A stretch of DNA of 64,000 nt from Hetaerina americana (lineage: Eukaryota; Arthropoda; Insecta; Odonata; Calopterygidae), in the NCBI GenBank assembly GCA_022747635.1, contig JAKTNV010000757.1, forward strand, positions 1-64,000, read 5' to 3'. A program made the translations under genes and the position numbers. Positions 37,491 to 51,300 of this stretch are shown here, piece after piece. A model generated the notes under the pieces. That model was not told the DNA's origin. It saw nothing but the letters and a program-made list of their open reading frames with translations, and ran no database searches. The stretch's first letter is position 1. Each line of letters opens with the position of its first letter.

Positions 37491-38830
37491 CAATCTTCTT
37501 TTTTGGAGTGAATGTTTGAGGTGTATAGAAGGCATTTATTTCATTTTTAGAAAATTTAATTTTTCACATTTTTCCATGAAAAGTGCCAATACCCCCCCCT
37601 TTGGGTTCTAGGTGAAAATCTCACTCGACACAAATAAAACAAAAATGTTTCCATGGTGTGTATTGTTGTTCATTTTCATCAAATAAACAAAATTAAACCC
37701 AGAATAAATCCTGAAAGACAAGAAATGAGCATAAAAGATGCTTCAGCGCAAGTGTTAATGTTACTATAAGAGCCAAATTTCTAAAAATATTGCGAAAAGC
37801 AACAATTTTCATTTTTAGAGTGAATGTTTGAGGTGTATAGAAGGCATTTATTTCATTTTTAGAAAATTTAATTTTTCACATTTTTCCGTGAAAAGTGCCA
37901 ATTCCCCCCCTTTGGGTTCTAGGTGAAAATCTCACTCGACACAAATCAAACAAAAATGTTTCATGGTGTGTATTCTTGTTCATTTTCATCAAATAAACAA
38001 AATTAAACCCAGAATAAATCCTGAAAAACAAGAAATGAGCATAAAAGGTGCTTCAGCGCAAGTGTTCATGTTACTAAAAGAGCCCAAATTTCTAAAAATA
38101 TTGCGAAAAGCAACAATTTTCAGTTTTAGAGTGAATGTTTGAGGTGTATAGAAGGCATTTATTTCATTTTTAGAAATTTTAATTTTTCACATTTTTCCAT
38201 GAAAAGTGCCAATACCCCCCCCTTTGGGTTCTAGGTGTAAATCTCACTCGACACAAATCAAACAAAAATGTTTCCATGGTGTGTATTGTTGTTCATTTTC
38301 ATCAAATAAACAAAATTAAACCCAGAATAAATCCTGAAAAATAGAGAAATGAGCATAAAAGATGCTTCAGCGCAAGTGTTATTCTTACTATAAGAGCCCA
38401 AATTTCTAAAAATATTGCGAAAAACCACAATCTTCTTTTTTGGAGTGAATGTTTGAGGTGTATAGAAGGCATTTATTTCATTTTTAGAAAATTTAATTTT
38501 TCACATTTTTCCATGAAAAGTGCCAATACCCCCCCCTTTGGGTTCTAGGTGAAAATCTCACTCGACACAAATAAAACAAAAATGTTTCCATGGTGTGTAT
38601 TGTTGTTCATTTTCATCAAATAAACAAAATTAAACCCAGAATAAATCCTGAAAGACAAGAAATGAGCATAAAAGATGCTTCAGCGCAAGTGTTAATGTTA
38701 CTATAAGAGCCAAATTTCTAAAAATATTGCGAAAAGCAACAATTTTCATTTTTAGAGTGAATGTTTGAGGTGTATAGAAGGCATTTATTTCATTTTTAGA
38801 AAATTTAATTTTTCACATTTTTCCGTGAAA
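36700..38830 (+). repeat. 3-unit tandem duplication (937 bp x2)
   Basis: Unit starts 36973, 37286 and 37600 repeat as 37911, 38223 and 38537 at 937-938 bp: a CCAATTCC / GTTTCATGG unit, a GGTGTAAATC unit and an AAATAAAAC unit. It overlaps the end of the 7-unit tandem, so it arose after or together with it. The next unit (38849) breaks the pattern with GTGCATTTACC. Confidence 0.85.
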
Positions 38831-38980
38831 AGTGCATTTACCCCCCCCTTTGGGTTCTAGGTGAAAATCTCACTCGACACAAATCAAACAAAAATGTTTC
38901 CATGGTGTGTATTTTTGTTTATTTTCATCAAATAAACAAAATTAAACCCAGAATAAATCCTGAAAGACAAGAAATGGGCA
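38540..38980 (+). repeat. Two-unit segment shared with 44.16-44.6 kb
   Basis: Unit starts 38537 and 38849 match 44162 and 44474 at offset 5625 bp (18 units). Shared marks are AAATAAAAC, GTGCATTTACC, GTATTTTTGTTTATTTTC and GAAATGGGCAT. The first half also matches 27910-28222. Similarity ends soon after GAAATGGGCAT (AAAAGATGC here, AAAAGGTGC at the other site). Confidence 0.75.
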
Positions 38981-41349
38981 TAAAAGATGCTTCAGCGCAA
39001 GTGTTATTCTTACTATAATAGCCCAAATTTCTAAAAATATTGCGAAAAACCACAATCTTCTGTTTTAGAGTGAGGGTTTGAGGTGTATAGAAGGCATTTC
39101 TTTCATTTTTAGAAATTTTAATTTTTCACATTTTTCCATGAAAAGTGCCAATACCCCCCCCTTTGGGTTCTAGGTGAAAATCTCACTCGACACAAATCAA
39201 ACAAAAATGTTTCCATGGTGTGTATTGTTGTTCATTTTCATCAAATAAACAAAATTAAAACCCAGAATAAATCCTGAAAAACAAGAAATGAGCATAAAAG
39301 ATGCTTCAGCGCAAGTGTTATTCTTACTATAAGTGCCCAAATTTCTAAAAATATTGGGAAAAACGATAATCTTCTTTTTTGGAGTGAATGTTTGAGGTGT
39401 ATAGAAGGCATTTATTTCATTTTTAGAAAATTTAATTTTTCACATTTTTCCATGAAAAGTGCCAATCCCCCCCCCTATGGGTTCTAGGTGAAAATCTCTC
39501 TCGACACAAATCAAACAAAAATGTTTCCATGATGTGTATTCTTGTTCATTTTCATCAAATAAACAAAATTAAACCCAGAATAAATCCTGAAAAACAAGAA
39601 ATGAGCATAAAAGATGCTTCAGCGCAAGTGTTACTCTTACTATAAGAGCCCAAATTTCTAAAAATATTGCGAAAAACCATAATCTTCTTTTTTGGAGTGA
39701 ATGTTTGAGGTGTATAGAAGGCATTTATTTCATTTTTAGAAAATTTAATTTTTCACATTTTTCCATGAAAAGTGCCAATACCCCCCCCTTTGGGTTCTAG
39801 GTGAAAATCTCACTCGACACAAATCAAACAAAAATGTTTCCATTATGTGTATTCTTGTTCATTTTCATCAAATAAACAAAATAAAACCCAGAATAAATCC
39901 TGAAAAACAAGAAATGAGCATAAAAGATGCTTCAGCGCAAGTTTTATTCATACTATAAGAGCCCAAATTTCTAAAAATATTGCGAAAAACCACTTTCTTC
40001 TTTTTTGGAGTGAATGTTTGAGGTGTATAGAAGGCATTTATTTCATTTTTAGAAAATTTAATTTTTCACATTTTTCCATGAAAAGTGCCAATACCCCCCC
40101 CTTTGGGTTCTAGGTGAAAATCTCACTCGACACAAATCAAACAAAAATGTTTCCATGGTGTGTATTCTTGTTCATTTTCATCAAATAAACAAAATAAAAC
40201 TCAGAATAAATCCTGAAAGATAAGATATGAGCATAAAAGATGTTTTAGCGCAAGTGTTCATGTTACTAAAAGAGCCCAAATTTCTAAAAATATTGCGAAA
40301 AGCAACAATTTTCAGTTTTAGAGTGAATGTTTCAGGTGTATAGAAGGCATTTATTACATTTTTAGAAAATTTAATTTTCACATTTTTCCATGAAAAGTGC
40401 CAATACCCCCCCCTTTGGGTTCTAGGTGAAAATCTCACTCGACACAAATCAAACAAAAATGTTTCCATGATGTGTATTGTTGTTCATTTTCATCAAATAA
40501 ACAAAATTAAACCCAGAATAAATCCTGAAAGACAAGAAATGAGCATAAAAGATGCTTCAGCGCAAGTGTTATTCTTACTATAAGAGCCCAAATTTCTAAA
40601 AATATTGCGAAAAACCACAATCTTCTGTTTTAGAGTGAATGTTTCAGGTATATAGAAGGCATTTATTTCATTTTTAGAAAATTTTATTTTCACATTTTTC
40701 CATGAAAAGTGCCAATACCCCCCCCTTTGGGTTCTAGGTGAAAATCTCACTCGACACAAATCAAACAAAAATGTTTCCATGATGTGTATTGTTGTTCATT
40801 TTCATCAAATAAACAAAATTAAACCCAGAATAAATCCTGAAAGACAAGAAATGAGCATAAAAGGTGCTTCAGCGCAAGTGTTATTCTTACTATAAGAGCC
40901 CAAATTTCTAAAAATATTGCGAAAAACCACAATCTTCTGTTTTAGAGTGAATGTTTGAGGTGTATAGAAGGCATTTATTTCATTTTTAGAAAATTTATTT
41001 TTTCACATTTTTCCATGAAAAGTGCCAATACCCCCCCCTTTTGGTTCTAGGTGAAAATCTCACTCGACACAAATCAAACAAAAATGTTTCCATTATGTGT
41101 ATTGTTGTTCATTTTCATCAAATAAACAAAATTAAACCCAGAATAAATCCTGAAAGACAAGAAATGAGCATAAAAGGTGCTTCAGCGAAAGTGTTATTCT
41201 TACTATAAGAGCCCAAATTTCTAAAAATATTGCGAAAAACCACAATCTTCTGTTTTAGAGTGAATGTTTGAGGTGTATAGAAGGCATTTATTTCATTTTT
41301 AGAAAATTTATTTTTTCACATTTTTCCATGAAAAGCGCCAATACCCCCC

Positions 41350-42850
41350 CCTTTGGGTTCTAGGTGAAAATCTCACTCGACACAAATCAAACAAAAATGT
41401 TTCCATGGTGTGTATTGTTGTTCATTTTCATCAAATAAACAAAATTAAACCCAGAATAAATCCTGAAAAATAGAGAAATGAGCATAAAAGATGCTTCAGC
41501 GCAAGTGTTATTCTTACTATAAGAGCCCAAATTTCTAAAAATATTGCGAAAAACCACAATCTTCTTTTTTGGAGTGAATGTTTGAGGTGTATAGAAGGCA
41601 TTTATTTCATTTTTAGAAAATTTAATTTTTTCACATTTTTCCATGAAAAGTGCCAATACCCCCCCCTTTGGGTTCTAGGTGAAAATCTCACTCGACACAA
41701 ATCAAACAAAAATGTTTCCATGGTGTGTATTGTTGTTCATTTTCATCAAATAAACAAAATTAAACCCAGAATAAATCCTGAAAGACAAGAAATGAGCATA
41801 AAAGATGCTTCAGCGCAAGTGTTAATGTTACTATAAGAGCCAAATTTCTAAAAATATTGCGAAAAGCAACAATTTTCATTTTTAGAAGAAATGTTTGAGG
41901 TGTATAGAAGGCATTTATTTCATTTTTAGAAAATTTAATTTTTCACATTTTTCCGTGAAAAGTGCCAATGCCCTTTGGGTTCTAGGTGAAAATCTCACTC
42001 GACACAAATCAAACAAAAATGTTTCCATGGTGTGTATTGTTGTTTATTTTCATCAAATAAACAAAATTAAACCCAGAATAAATCCTGAAAGACAAGAAAT
42101 GAGCATAAAAGATGCTTCAGCGCAGTGTTATTCTTACTATAATAGCCCAAATTTCTAAAAATATTGCGATAAACCACAATCTTCTGTTTTAGAGTGAATG
42201 TTTGAGGTGTATAGAAGGCATTTATTTCATTTTTAGAAAATTTAATTTTTCACATTTTTCCATGAAAAGTGCCAATACCCTCCCCTTTGGGTTCTAAGTG
42301 AAAATCTCACTCGACACAAATCAAACAAAAATGTTTCCATGGTGTGTATTCTTGTTCATTTTCATCAAATAAACAAAATAAAACTCAGAATAAATCCTGA
42401 AAGATAAGATATGAGCATAAAAGGTGCTTCAGCGCAAGTGTTCATGTTACTAAAAGAGCCCAAATTTCTAAAAATATTGCGAAAAGCAACAATTTTCAGT
42501 TTTAGAGTGAATGTTTCAGGTGTATAGAAGGCATTTATTACATTTTTAGAAAATTTCATTTTTCACATTTTTCCATGAAAAGTGCCAATACCCCCCCCTT
42601 TGGGTTCAAGGTGAAAATCTCACTCGACACAAATCAAACAAAAATGTTTCCATGGTGTGTATTGTTGTTCATTTTCATCAAATAAACAAAATTAAACCCA
42701 GAATCTATCCTGAAAGACAAGAAATGAGCATAAAAGATGCTTCAGCGCAAGTGTTAATGTTACTATAAGAGCCAAATTTCTAAAAATATTGCGAAAAGCA
42801 ACAATTTTCATTTTTAGAGTGAATGTTTGAGGTGTATAGAAGGCATTTAT
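41350..42850 (+). repeat. Segment shared with 22.9-24.36 kb
   Basis: This is the partner of the 22.9-kb segment at offset about 18.45 kb. It carries the AATCTATCCTG mark near 42704, preceded by a GATAAG unit and by a GTTTATT / ATAATAGCCC / GCGATAAACC unit in the same order. Identity is not uniform, so the relation is tentative. Confidence 0.55.
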
Positions 42851-44161
42851 TTCATTTTTAGAAAATTTAATTTTTCACATTTTTCCGTGAAAAGTGCCAA
42901 TACCCCCCCCTTTGGGTTCTAGGTGAAAATCTCACTCGACACAAATCAAACAAAAATGTTTCCATGGTGTGTATTCTTGTTCATTTTCATCAAATAAACA
43001 AAATAAAACTCAGAATAAATCCTGAAAGATATGATATGAGCATAAAAGATTCTTCAGCGCAAGTGTGCATGTTACTAAAAGAGCCCAAATTTCTAAAAAT
43101 ATTGCGAAAAGCAACAATTTTCAGTTTTAGAGTGAATGTTTCAGGTGTATAGAAAGCATTTATTACATTTTTAGAAAATTTAATTTTTCACATTTTTCCA
43201 TGAAAAGTGCCAATACCCCCCCTTTGGGTTCTAGGTGAAAATCTCACTCGACACAAATCAAACAAAAATGTTTCCATGGTGTGTATTCTTGTTCATTTTC
43301 ATCAAATAAACAAAATTAAACCCAGAATAAATCCTGAAAAATAGAGAAATGAGCATAAAATATGCTTCAGCGCAAGTGTTATTCTTACTATAAGAGCCCA
43401 AATTTCTAAAAATATTGCGAAAAACCACAATCTTCTTTTTTGGAGTGAATGTTTGAGGTGTATAGAAGGCATTATTTCATTTTTAGAAAATTTAATTTTT
43501 CACATTTTTCCATGAAAAGTGCCAATACCCCCCCCTTTGGGTTCTAGGTGAAAATCTCACTCGACACAAATCAAACAAAAATGTTTCCATGGTGTGTATT
43601 GTTGTTTATTTTCATCAAATAAACAAAATTAAACCCAGAATAAATCCTGAAAGACAAGAAATGAGCATAAAAGATGCTTCAGCGCAAGTGTTATTCTTAC
43701 TTTAATAGCCCAAATTTCTAAAAATATTGCGATAAACCACAATCTTCTGTTTTAGAGTGAATGTTTGAGGTGTATAGAAGGCATTTATTTCATTTTTAGA
43801 AATTTTAATTTTTCACATTTTTCCATGAAAAGTGCCAATACCCCCCCCTTTGGGTTCTAAGTGAAAATCTCACTCGACACAAATCAAACAAAAATGTTTC
43901 CATGGTGTGTATTGTTGTTCATTTTCATCAAATAAACAAAATTAAACCCAGAATAAATCCTGAAAAAGAAGAAATGAGCATAAAAGATGCTTCAGCGCAA
44001 GTGTTATTCTTACTATAAGTGCCCAAATTTCTAAAAATATTGGGAAAAACGATAATCTTCTTTTTTGGAGTGAATGTTTGAGGTGTATAGAAGGCATTTA
44101 TTTCATTTTTAGAAAATTTAATTTTTCACATTTTTCCATGAAAAGTGCCAATACCCCCCCC

Positions 44162-44605
44162 TTTGGGTTCTAGGTGAAAATCTCACTCGACACAAATAAA
44201 ACAAAAATGTTTCCATGGTGTGTATTGTTGTTCATTTTCATCAAATAAACAAAATTAAACCCAGAATAAATCCTGAAAGACAAGAAATGAGCATAAAAGA
44301 TGCTTCAGCGCTAGTGTTAATGTTACTATAAGAGCCAAATTTCTAAAAATATTGCGAAAAGCAACAATTTTCATTTTTAGAGTGAATGTTTGAGGTGTAT
44401 AGAAGGCATTTATTTCATTTTTAGAAAATTTAATTTTTCACATTTTTCCGTGAAAAGTGCATTTACCCCCCCCTTTGGGTTCTAGGTGAAAATCTCACTC
44501 GACACAAATCAAACAAAAATGTTTCCATGGTGTGTATTTTTGTTTATTTTCATCAAATAAACAAAATTAAACCCAGAATAAATCCTGAAAGACAAGAAAT
44601 GGGCA
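44162..44605 (+). repeat. Two-unit segment shared with 38.5-39.0 kb
   Basis: This is the partner of 38540-38980 (offset 5625 bp). The preceding unit at 43849 also holds the ATTGGGAAAAACGATAATC block, which at 39162 lies after, not before, the shared pair. The order of marks has therefore been reshuffled between the sites. Confidence 0.75.
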
Positions 44606-45725
44606 TAAAAGGTGCTTCAGCGCAAGTGTTATTCTTACTATAAGAGCCCAAATTTCTAAAAATATTGCGAAAAACCACAATCTTCTTTTTTGGAGTGAAT
44701 GTTTGAGGTGTATAGAAGGCATTTATTACATTTTTAGAAAATTTAATTTTTCACATTTTTCCATGAAAAGTTCCAATCCCCCCCCCTTTGGGTTCTAGGT
44801 GAAAATCTCACTCGACACAAATCAAACAAAAATGTTTCCATGGTGTGTATTCTTGTTCATTTTCATCAAATAAACAAAATAAAACCCAGAATAAATCCTG
44901 AAAGGCAAGAAATGAGCATAAAAGGTGCTTCAGCGCAAGCGTTATTCTTACTATAAGAGCCCAAATTTCTAAAAATATTGCGAAAAACCACAATCTTCTG
45001 TTTTAGAGTGAATGTTTGAGGTGTATAGAAGGCATTTATTTCATTTTTAGAAAATTTAATTTTTCACATTTTTCCATGAAAAGTGCCAATACCCCCCCCT
45101 TTGGGTTCTAGGTGAAAATCTCACTCGGCACAAATCAAACAAAAATGTTTCCATGGTGTGTATTTTTGTTCATTTTCATCAAATAAACAAAATTAAACCC
45201 AGAATAAATCCTGAAAAATAGAGAAATGAGCATAAAAGATGCTTCAGCGCAAGTGTTATTCTTACTATAAGAGCCCAAATTTCTAAAAATATTGCGAAAA
45301 ACCACAATCTTCTTTTTTGGAGTGAATGTTTGAGGTGCATAGAAGGCAATTATTTCATTTTTAGAAAATTTAATTTTTCACATTTTTCCATGAAAAGTGC
45401 CAATACCCCCCCCTTTGGGTTCTAGGTGAAAATCTCACTCGACACAAATAAAACAAAAATGTTTCCATGGTGTGTATTGTTGTTCATTTTCATCAAATAA
45501 ACAAAATTAAACCCAGAATAAATCCTGAAAGACAAGAAATGAGCATAAAAGATGCTTCAGCGCAAGTGTTAATGTTACTATAAGAGCCAAATTTCTAAAA
45601 TTATTGCGAAAAGCAACAATTTTCATTTTTAGAGTGAATGTTTGAGGTGTATAGAAGGCATTTATTTCATTTTTAGAAAATTTAATTTTTCACATTTTTC
45701 CGTGAAAAGTGCCAATACCCCCCCC

Positions 45726-48300
45726 TTTGGGTTCTAGGTTAAAATCTCACTCGACACAAATCAAACAAAAATGTTTCCATGGTGTGTATTGTTGTTTATT
45801 TTCATCAAATAAACAAAATTAAACCCAGAATAAATCCTGAAAGACAAGAAATGAGCATAAAAGATGCTTCAGCGCAAGTGTTATTCTTACTATAATAGCC
45901 CAAATTTCTAAAAATATTGCGATAAACCACAATCTTCTGTTTTAGAGTGAATGTTTGAGGTGTATAGAAGGCATTTATTTCATTTTTAGAAATTTTAATT
46001 TTTCACATTTTTCCATGAAAAGTGCCAATACCCCCCCCCTTTGGGTTCTAGGTGAAAATCTCACTCGACACAAATCAAACAAAAATGTTTCCATGGTGTG
46101 TATTGTTGTTCATTTTCATCAAATAAACAAAATTAAACCCAGAATAAATCCTAAAAAAACAAGAAATGAGCATAAAAGATGCTTCAGCGCAAGTGTTATT
46201 CTTACTATAAGTGCCCAAATTTCTAAAAATATTGGGAAAAACCATAATCTTCTTTTTTGGAGTGAATGTTTGAGGTGTATAGAAGGCATTTATTTCATTT
46301 TTAGAAAATTTAATTTTTCACATTTTTCCATGAAAAGTGCCAATACCCCCCCTTTGGGTTCTAGGTGAAAATCTCACTCGACACAAATCAAACAAAAATG
46401 TTTCCATGGTGTGTATTCTTGTTCATTTTCATCAAATAAACAAAATTAAACCCAGAATAAATCCTGAAAAACAAGAAATGAGCATAAAAGATGCTTCAGC
46501 GCAAGTTATATTCTTACTATAAGAGCCCAAATTTCTAAAAATATTGCGAAAAACCACAATCTTCTTTTTTGGAGTGAATGTTTGAGGTGTATAGAAGGCA
46601 TTTATTTCATTTTTAAAAAATTTAATTTTTCACATTTTTCCGTGAAAAGTGCCAATACCCCCCCCTTTGGGTTCTAGGTGAAAATCTCACTCGACACAAA
46701 TCAAACAAAAATGTTTCCATGGTGTGTATTGATGTTCATTTTCATCAAATAAACAAAATTAAACCCAGAATAAATCCTGAAAGACAAGAAATGAGCATAA
46801 AAGATGCTTCAGCGCAAGTGTTATTCTTACTATAATAGCCCAAATTTCTAAAAATATTGCGAAAAACCACAATCTTCTTTTTTGGAGTGAATGTTTGAGG
46901 TGTATAGAAGGCATTTTTTCATTTTTAGAAAATTTAATTTTTCACATTTTTCCATGAAAAGTGCCAATACCCCCCCCTTTGGGTTCTAGGTGAAAATCTC
47001 ACTCGGCCCAAATCAAACAAAAATGTTTCCATGGTGTGTATTGTTGTTCATTTTCATCAAATAAACAAAATTAAACCCAGAATAAATCCTGAAAAACAAG
47101 AAATGAGTATAAAAGATGCTTCAGCGCAAGTGTTATTCTTACTATAAGAGCCCAAATTTCTAAAAATATTGCGAAAAACCATAATCTTCTTTTTTGGAGA
47201 GAATGTTTGAGGTGTGCAGAAGGCATTTATTTCATTTTTAGAAAATTTAATTTTTCACATTTTTCCATGAAAAGTGCCAATACCCCCCCCTTTGGGTTCT
47301 AGGTGAAAATCTCACTCAACACAAATCAAACAAAAATGTTTCCATGGTGTGTATTCTTGTTCATTTTCATCAAATAAACAAAATTAAACCCAGAATAAAT
47401 CCTGAAAAACAAGAAATGAGCATAAAAGATGCTTCAGCGCAAGTGTTATTCTTACTATAAGAGCCCAAATTTCTAAAAATATTGCGATAAACCACAATCT
47501 TCTTTTTTGGAGTGAATGTTTGAGGTGTATAGAAGGCATTTATTTCATTTTTAGAAAATTTAATTTTTCACATTTTTCCATGAAAAGTGCCAATACCCCC
47601 CCCTTTGGGTTCTAGGTGAAAATCTCACTCGACACAAATCAAACAAAAATGTTTCCATGATGTGTATTGTTGTTCATTTTCATCAAATAAACAAAATTAA
47701 ACCCAGAATAAATCCTGAAAGACAAGAAATGAGCATAAAAGATGCTTCAGCGCAAGTGTTAATGTTACTATAAGAGCCAAATTTCTAAAAATATTGCGAA
47801 AAGCAACAATTTTCATTTTTAGAGTGAATGTTTGAGGTGTATAGAAGGCATTTATTTCATTTTTAGAAAATTTAATTTTTCACATTTTTCCGTGAAAAGT
47901 GCCAATACCCCCCCCTTTGGGTTCTAGGTGAAAATCTCACTCGACACAAATCAAACAAAAATGTTTCCATGGTGTGTATTGTTGTTCATTTTCATCAAAT
48001 AAACAAAATTAAACCCAGAATAAATCCTGAAAAACAAGAAATGAGCATAAAAGATACTTCAGCGCAAGTGTTTTTCTTACTTTAAGAGCCCAAATTTCTA
48101 AAAATATTGCGAAAAACCACAATCTTCTTTTTTGGAGTGAATGTTTGAGGTGTATAGAAGGCATTTATTTCATTTTTAGAAAATTAAATTTTTCACATTT
48201 TTCCATGAAAAGTGCCAATACCCCCCCTTTGGGTTCTAGGTGAAAATCTCACTCGACACAAATCAAACAAAAATGTTTCCATGGTGTGTATTGTTGTTTA
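45726..48300 (+). repeat. 9-unit higher-order repeat, copy 1
   Basis: Unit starts: 45726, 46040, 46353, 46666, 46978, 47291, 47604, 47916, 48228. Marks in order: GTTTATT unit; AATCCTAAAAAAAC with ATAAGTGCCC and ATTGGGAAAAACC; GTTATATTC unit; GTATTGATGTTC unit; CACTCGGCCC unit; GGTGTGCAG just before 47291; CCATGATG unit; and a GTGTTTTTCTTACTTTAAG unit. Copy 2 follows at 48541, offset 2814-2817 bp. Private changes: GGTTAAAATC near 45737, GGCATTTTTTC near 46912 and CACTCAACAC near 47312. Confidence 0.85.
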
Positions 48301-51300
48301 TTTTCATCAAATAAACAAAATTAAACCCAGAATAAATCCTGAAAGACAAGAAATGAGCATAAAAGATGCTTCAGCGCAAGTGTTATTCTTACTATAATAG
48401 CCCAAATTTCTAAAAATATTGCGATAAACCACAATCTTCATTTTTAGAGTGAATGTTTGAGGTGTATAGAAGGCATTTATTTCATTTTTAGAAAATTTAA
48501 TTTTTCACATTTTTCCATGAAAAGTTCCAATACCCCCCCCTTTTGGTTCTAGGTGAAAATCTCACTCGACACAAATCAAACAAAAATGTTTCCATGGTGT
48601 GTATTGTTGTTTATTTTCATCAAATAAACAAAATTAAACCCAGAATAAATCCTGAAAGACAAGAAATGAGCATAAAAGATGCTTCAGCGCAAGTGTTATT
48701 CTTACTATAATAGCCCAAATTTCTAAAAATATTGCGATAAACCACAATCTTCTGTTTTAGAGTGAATGTTTGAGGTGTATAGAAGGCATTTATTTCATTT
48801 TTAGAAATTTTAATATTTCACATTTTTCCATGAAAAGTGCCAATACCCCCCCCTTTGGGTTCTAGGTGAAAATCTCACTCGACACAAATCAAACAAAAAT
48901 GTTTCCATGGTGTGTATTGTTGTTCATTTTCATCAAATAAACAAAATTAAACCCAGAATAAATCCTAAAAAAAACATGAAATGAGCATAAAAGATGCTTC
49001 AGCGCAAGTGTTATTCTTACTATAAGTGCCCAAATTTCTAAAAATATTGGGAAAAACCTTAATCTTCTTTTTTGGAGTGAATGTTTGAGGTGTATAGAAG
49101 GCATTTATTTCATTTTTAGAAAATTTAATTTTTCACATTTTTCCATGAAAAGTGCCAATACCCCCCCCTTTGGGTTCTAGGTGAAAATCTCACTCGAAAC
49201 AAATCAAACAAAAATGTTTCCATGGTGTGTATTGTTGTTCATTTTCATCAAATAAACAAAATTAAACCCAGAATAAATCCTGAAAAACAAGAAATGAGCA
49301 TAAAAGATGCTTCAGCGCAAGTTATATTCTTACTATAAGAGCCCAAATTTCTAAAAATATTGCGAAAAACCACAATCTTCTTTTTTGGAGTGAATGTTTG
49401 AGGTGTATAGAAGGCATTTATTTCATTTTTAGAAAATTTAATTTTTCACATTTTTCCGTGAAAAGTGCCAATACCCCCCCCTTTGGGTTCTAGGTGAAAA
49501 TCTCACTCGACACAAATCAAACAAAAATGTTTCCATGGTGTGTATTGATGTTCATTTTCATCAAATAAACAAAATTAAACCCAGAATAAATCCTGAAAGA
49601 CAAGAAATGAGCATAAAAGATGCTTCAGCGCAAGTGTTATTCTTACTATAATAGCCCAAATTTCTAAAAATATTGCGAAAAACCACAATCTTCTTTTTTG
49701 GAGTGAATGTTTGAGGTGTATAGAAGGCATTTATTTCATTTTTAGAAAATTTAATTTTTCACATTTTTCCATGAAAAGTGCAAATACCCCCCCCTTTGGG
49801 TTCTAGGTGAAAATCTCACTCGGCCCAAATCAAACAAAAATGTTTCCATGGTGTGTATTGTTGTTCATTTTCATCAAATAAACAAAATTAAACCCAGAAT
49901 AAATCCTGAAAAACAAGAAATGAGCATAAAAGATGCTTCAGCGCAAGTGTTATTCTTACTATAAGAGCCCAAATTTCTAAAAATATTGCGAAAAACCATA
50001 ATCTTCTTTTTTGGAGTGAATGTTTGAGGTCTGCAGAAGGCATTTATTTCATTTTTAGAAAATTTAATTTTTCACATTTTTCCATGAAAAGTGCCAATAC
50101 CCCCCCCTTTGGGTTCAAGGTGAAAATCTCACTTGAAACAAATCAAACAAAAATGTTTCCATGGTGTGTATTGTTGTTCATTTTCATCAAATAAACAAAA
50201 TTAAACCCAGAATAAATCCTGAAAAACAAGAAATGAGCATAAAAGATGCTTCAGCGCAAGTGTTATTCTTACTATAAGAGCCCAATTTCTAAAAATATTG
50301 CGATAAACCACAATCTTCTTTTTTGGAGTGAATGTTTGAGGTGTATAGAAGGCATTTATTTCATTTTTAGAAAATTTAATTTTTCACATTTTTCCATGAA
50401 AAGTGCCAATACCCCCCCCTTTGGGTTCTAGGTGAAAATCTCACTCGACACAAATCAAACAAAAATGTTTCCATGATGTGTATTGTTGTTCATTTTCATC
50501 AAATAAACAAAATTAAACCCAGAATAAATCCTGAAAGACAAGAAATGAGCATAAAAGATGCTTCAGCGCAAGTGTTAATGTTACTATAAGAGCCAAATTT
50601 CTAAAAATATTGCGAAAAGCAACAATTTTCATTTTTAGAGTGAATGTTTGAGGTGTATAGAAGGCATTTATTTCATTTTTAGAAAATTTAATTTTTCACA
50701 TTTTTCCGTGAAAAGTGCCAATACCCCCCCCTTTGGGTTCTAGGTGAAAATCTCACTCGAAACAAATCAAACAAAAATGTTTCCATGGTGTGTATTGTTG
50801 TTCATTTTCATCATATAAACAAAATTAAACCCAGAATAAATCCTGAAAGACAAGAAATGAGCATAAAAGATGCTTTAGCGCAAGTGTTAATGTTACTATA
50901 AGAGCCAAATTTCTAAAAATATTGCGAAAAGCAACAATTTTCATTTTTAGAGTGAATGTTTGACGTGTATAGAAGGCATTTATTTTATTTTTAGAAAATT
51001 TAATTTTTTACATTTTTCCGTGAAAAGTGCCAATACCCCCCCCTTTGGGTTCTAGGTGAAAATCTCACTCGACACAAATCAAACAAAAATGTTTCCATGG
51101 TGTGTATTGTTGTTCATTTTCATCAAATAAACAAAATTAAACCCAGAATAAATCCTGAAAAACAAGAAATGAGCATAAAAGATGCTTCAGCGCAAGTGTT
51201 TTTCTTACTTTAAGAGCCCAAATTGCTAAAAATATTGCGAAAAACCACAATCTTTTTTTTTGGAGTGAATGTTTGAGGTGTATAGAAGGCATTTATTTCA

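Larger units (their letters stand above)
38981..45725 (+). repeat. Mixed units, no clear tandem higher order
   Basis: Unit starts: 39162, 39476, 39789, 40102, 40414, 40726, 41039, 41352, 41667, 41974, 42286, 42599, 42911, 43223, 43536, 43849, 44162, 44474, 44787, 45100, 45414. Notes: GAGTGAGGGTTTG near 39070; CTATGGG at 39476; AATTTTCAC with one T fewer near 40373 and 40686; three adjacent CCATGATG/CCATTATG units from 40414 to 41351; a very short C3 run with CCAATGCCC at 41974; TTTAGAAGAAATG near 41880; CCCTCCCC before 42286; GGCATTATTTC near 43467. No gene or foreign insert is seen. Confidence 0.8.
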
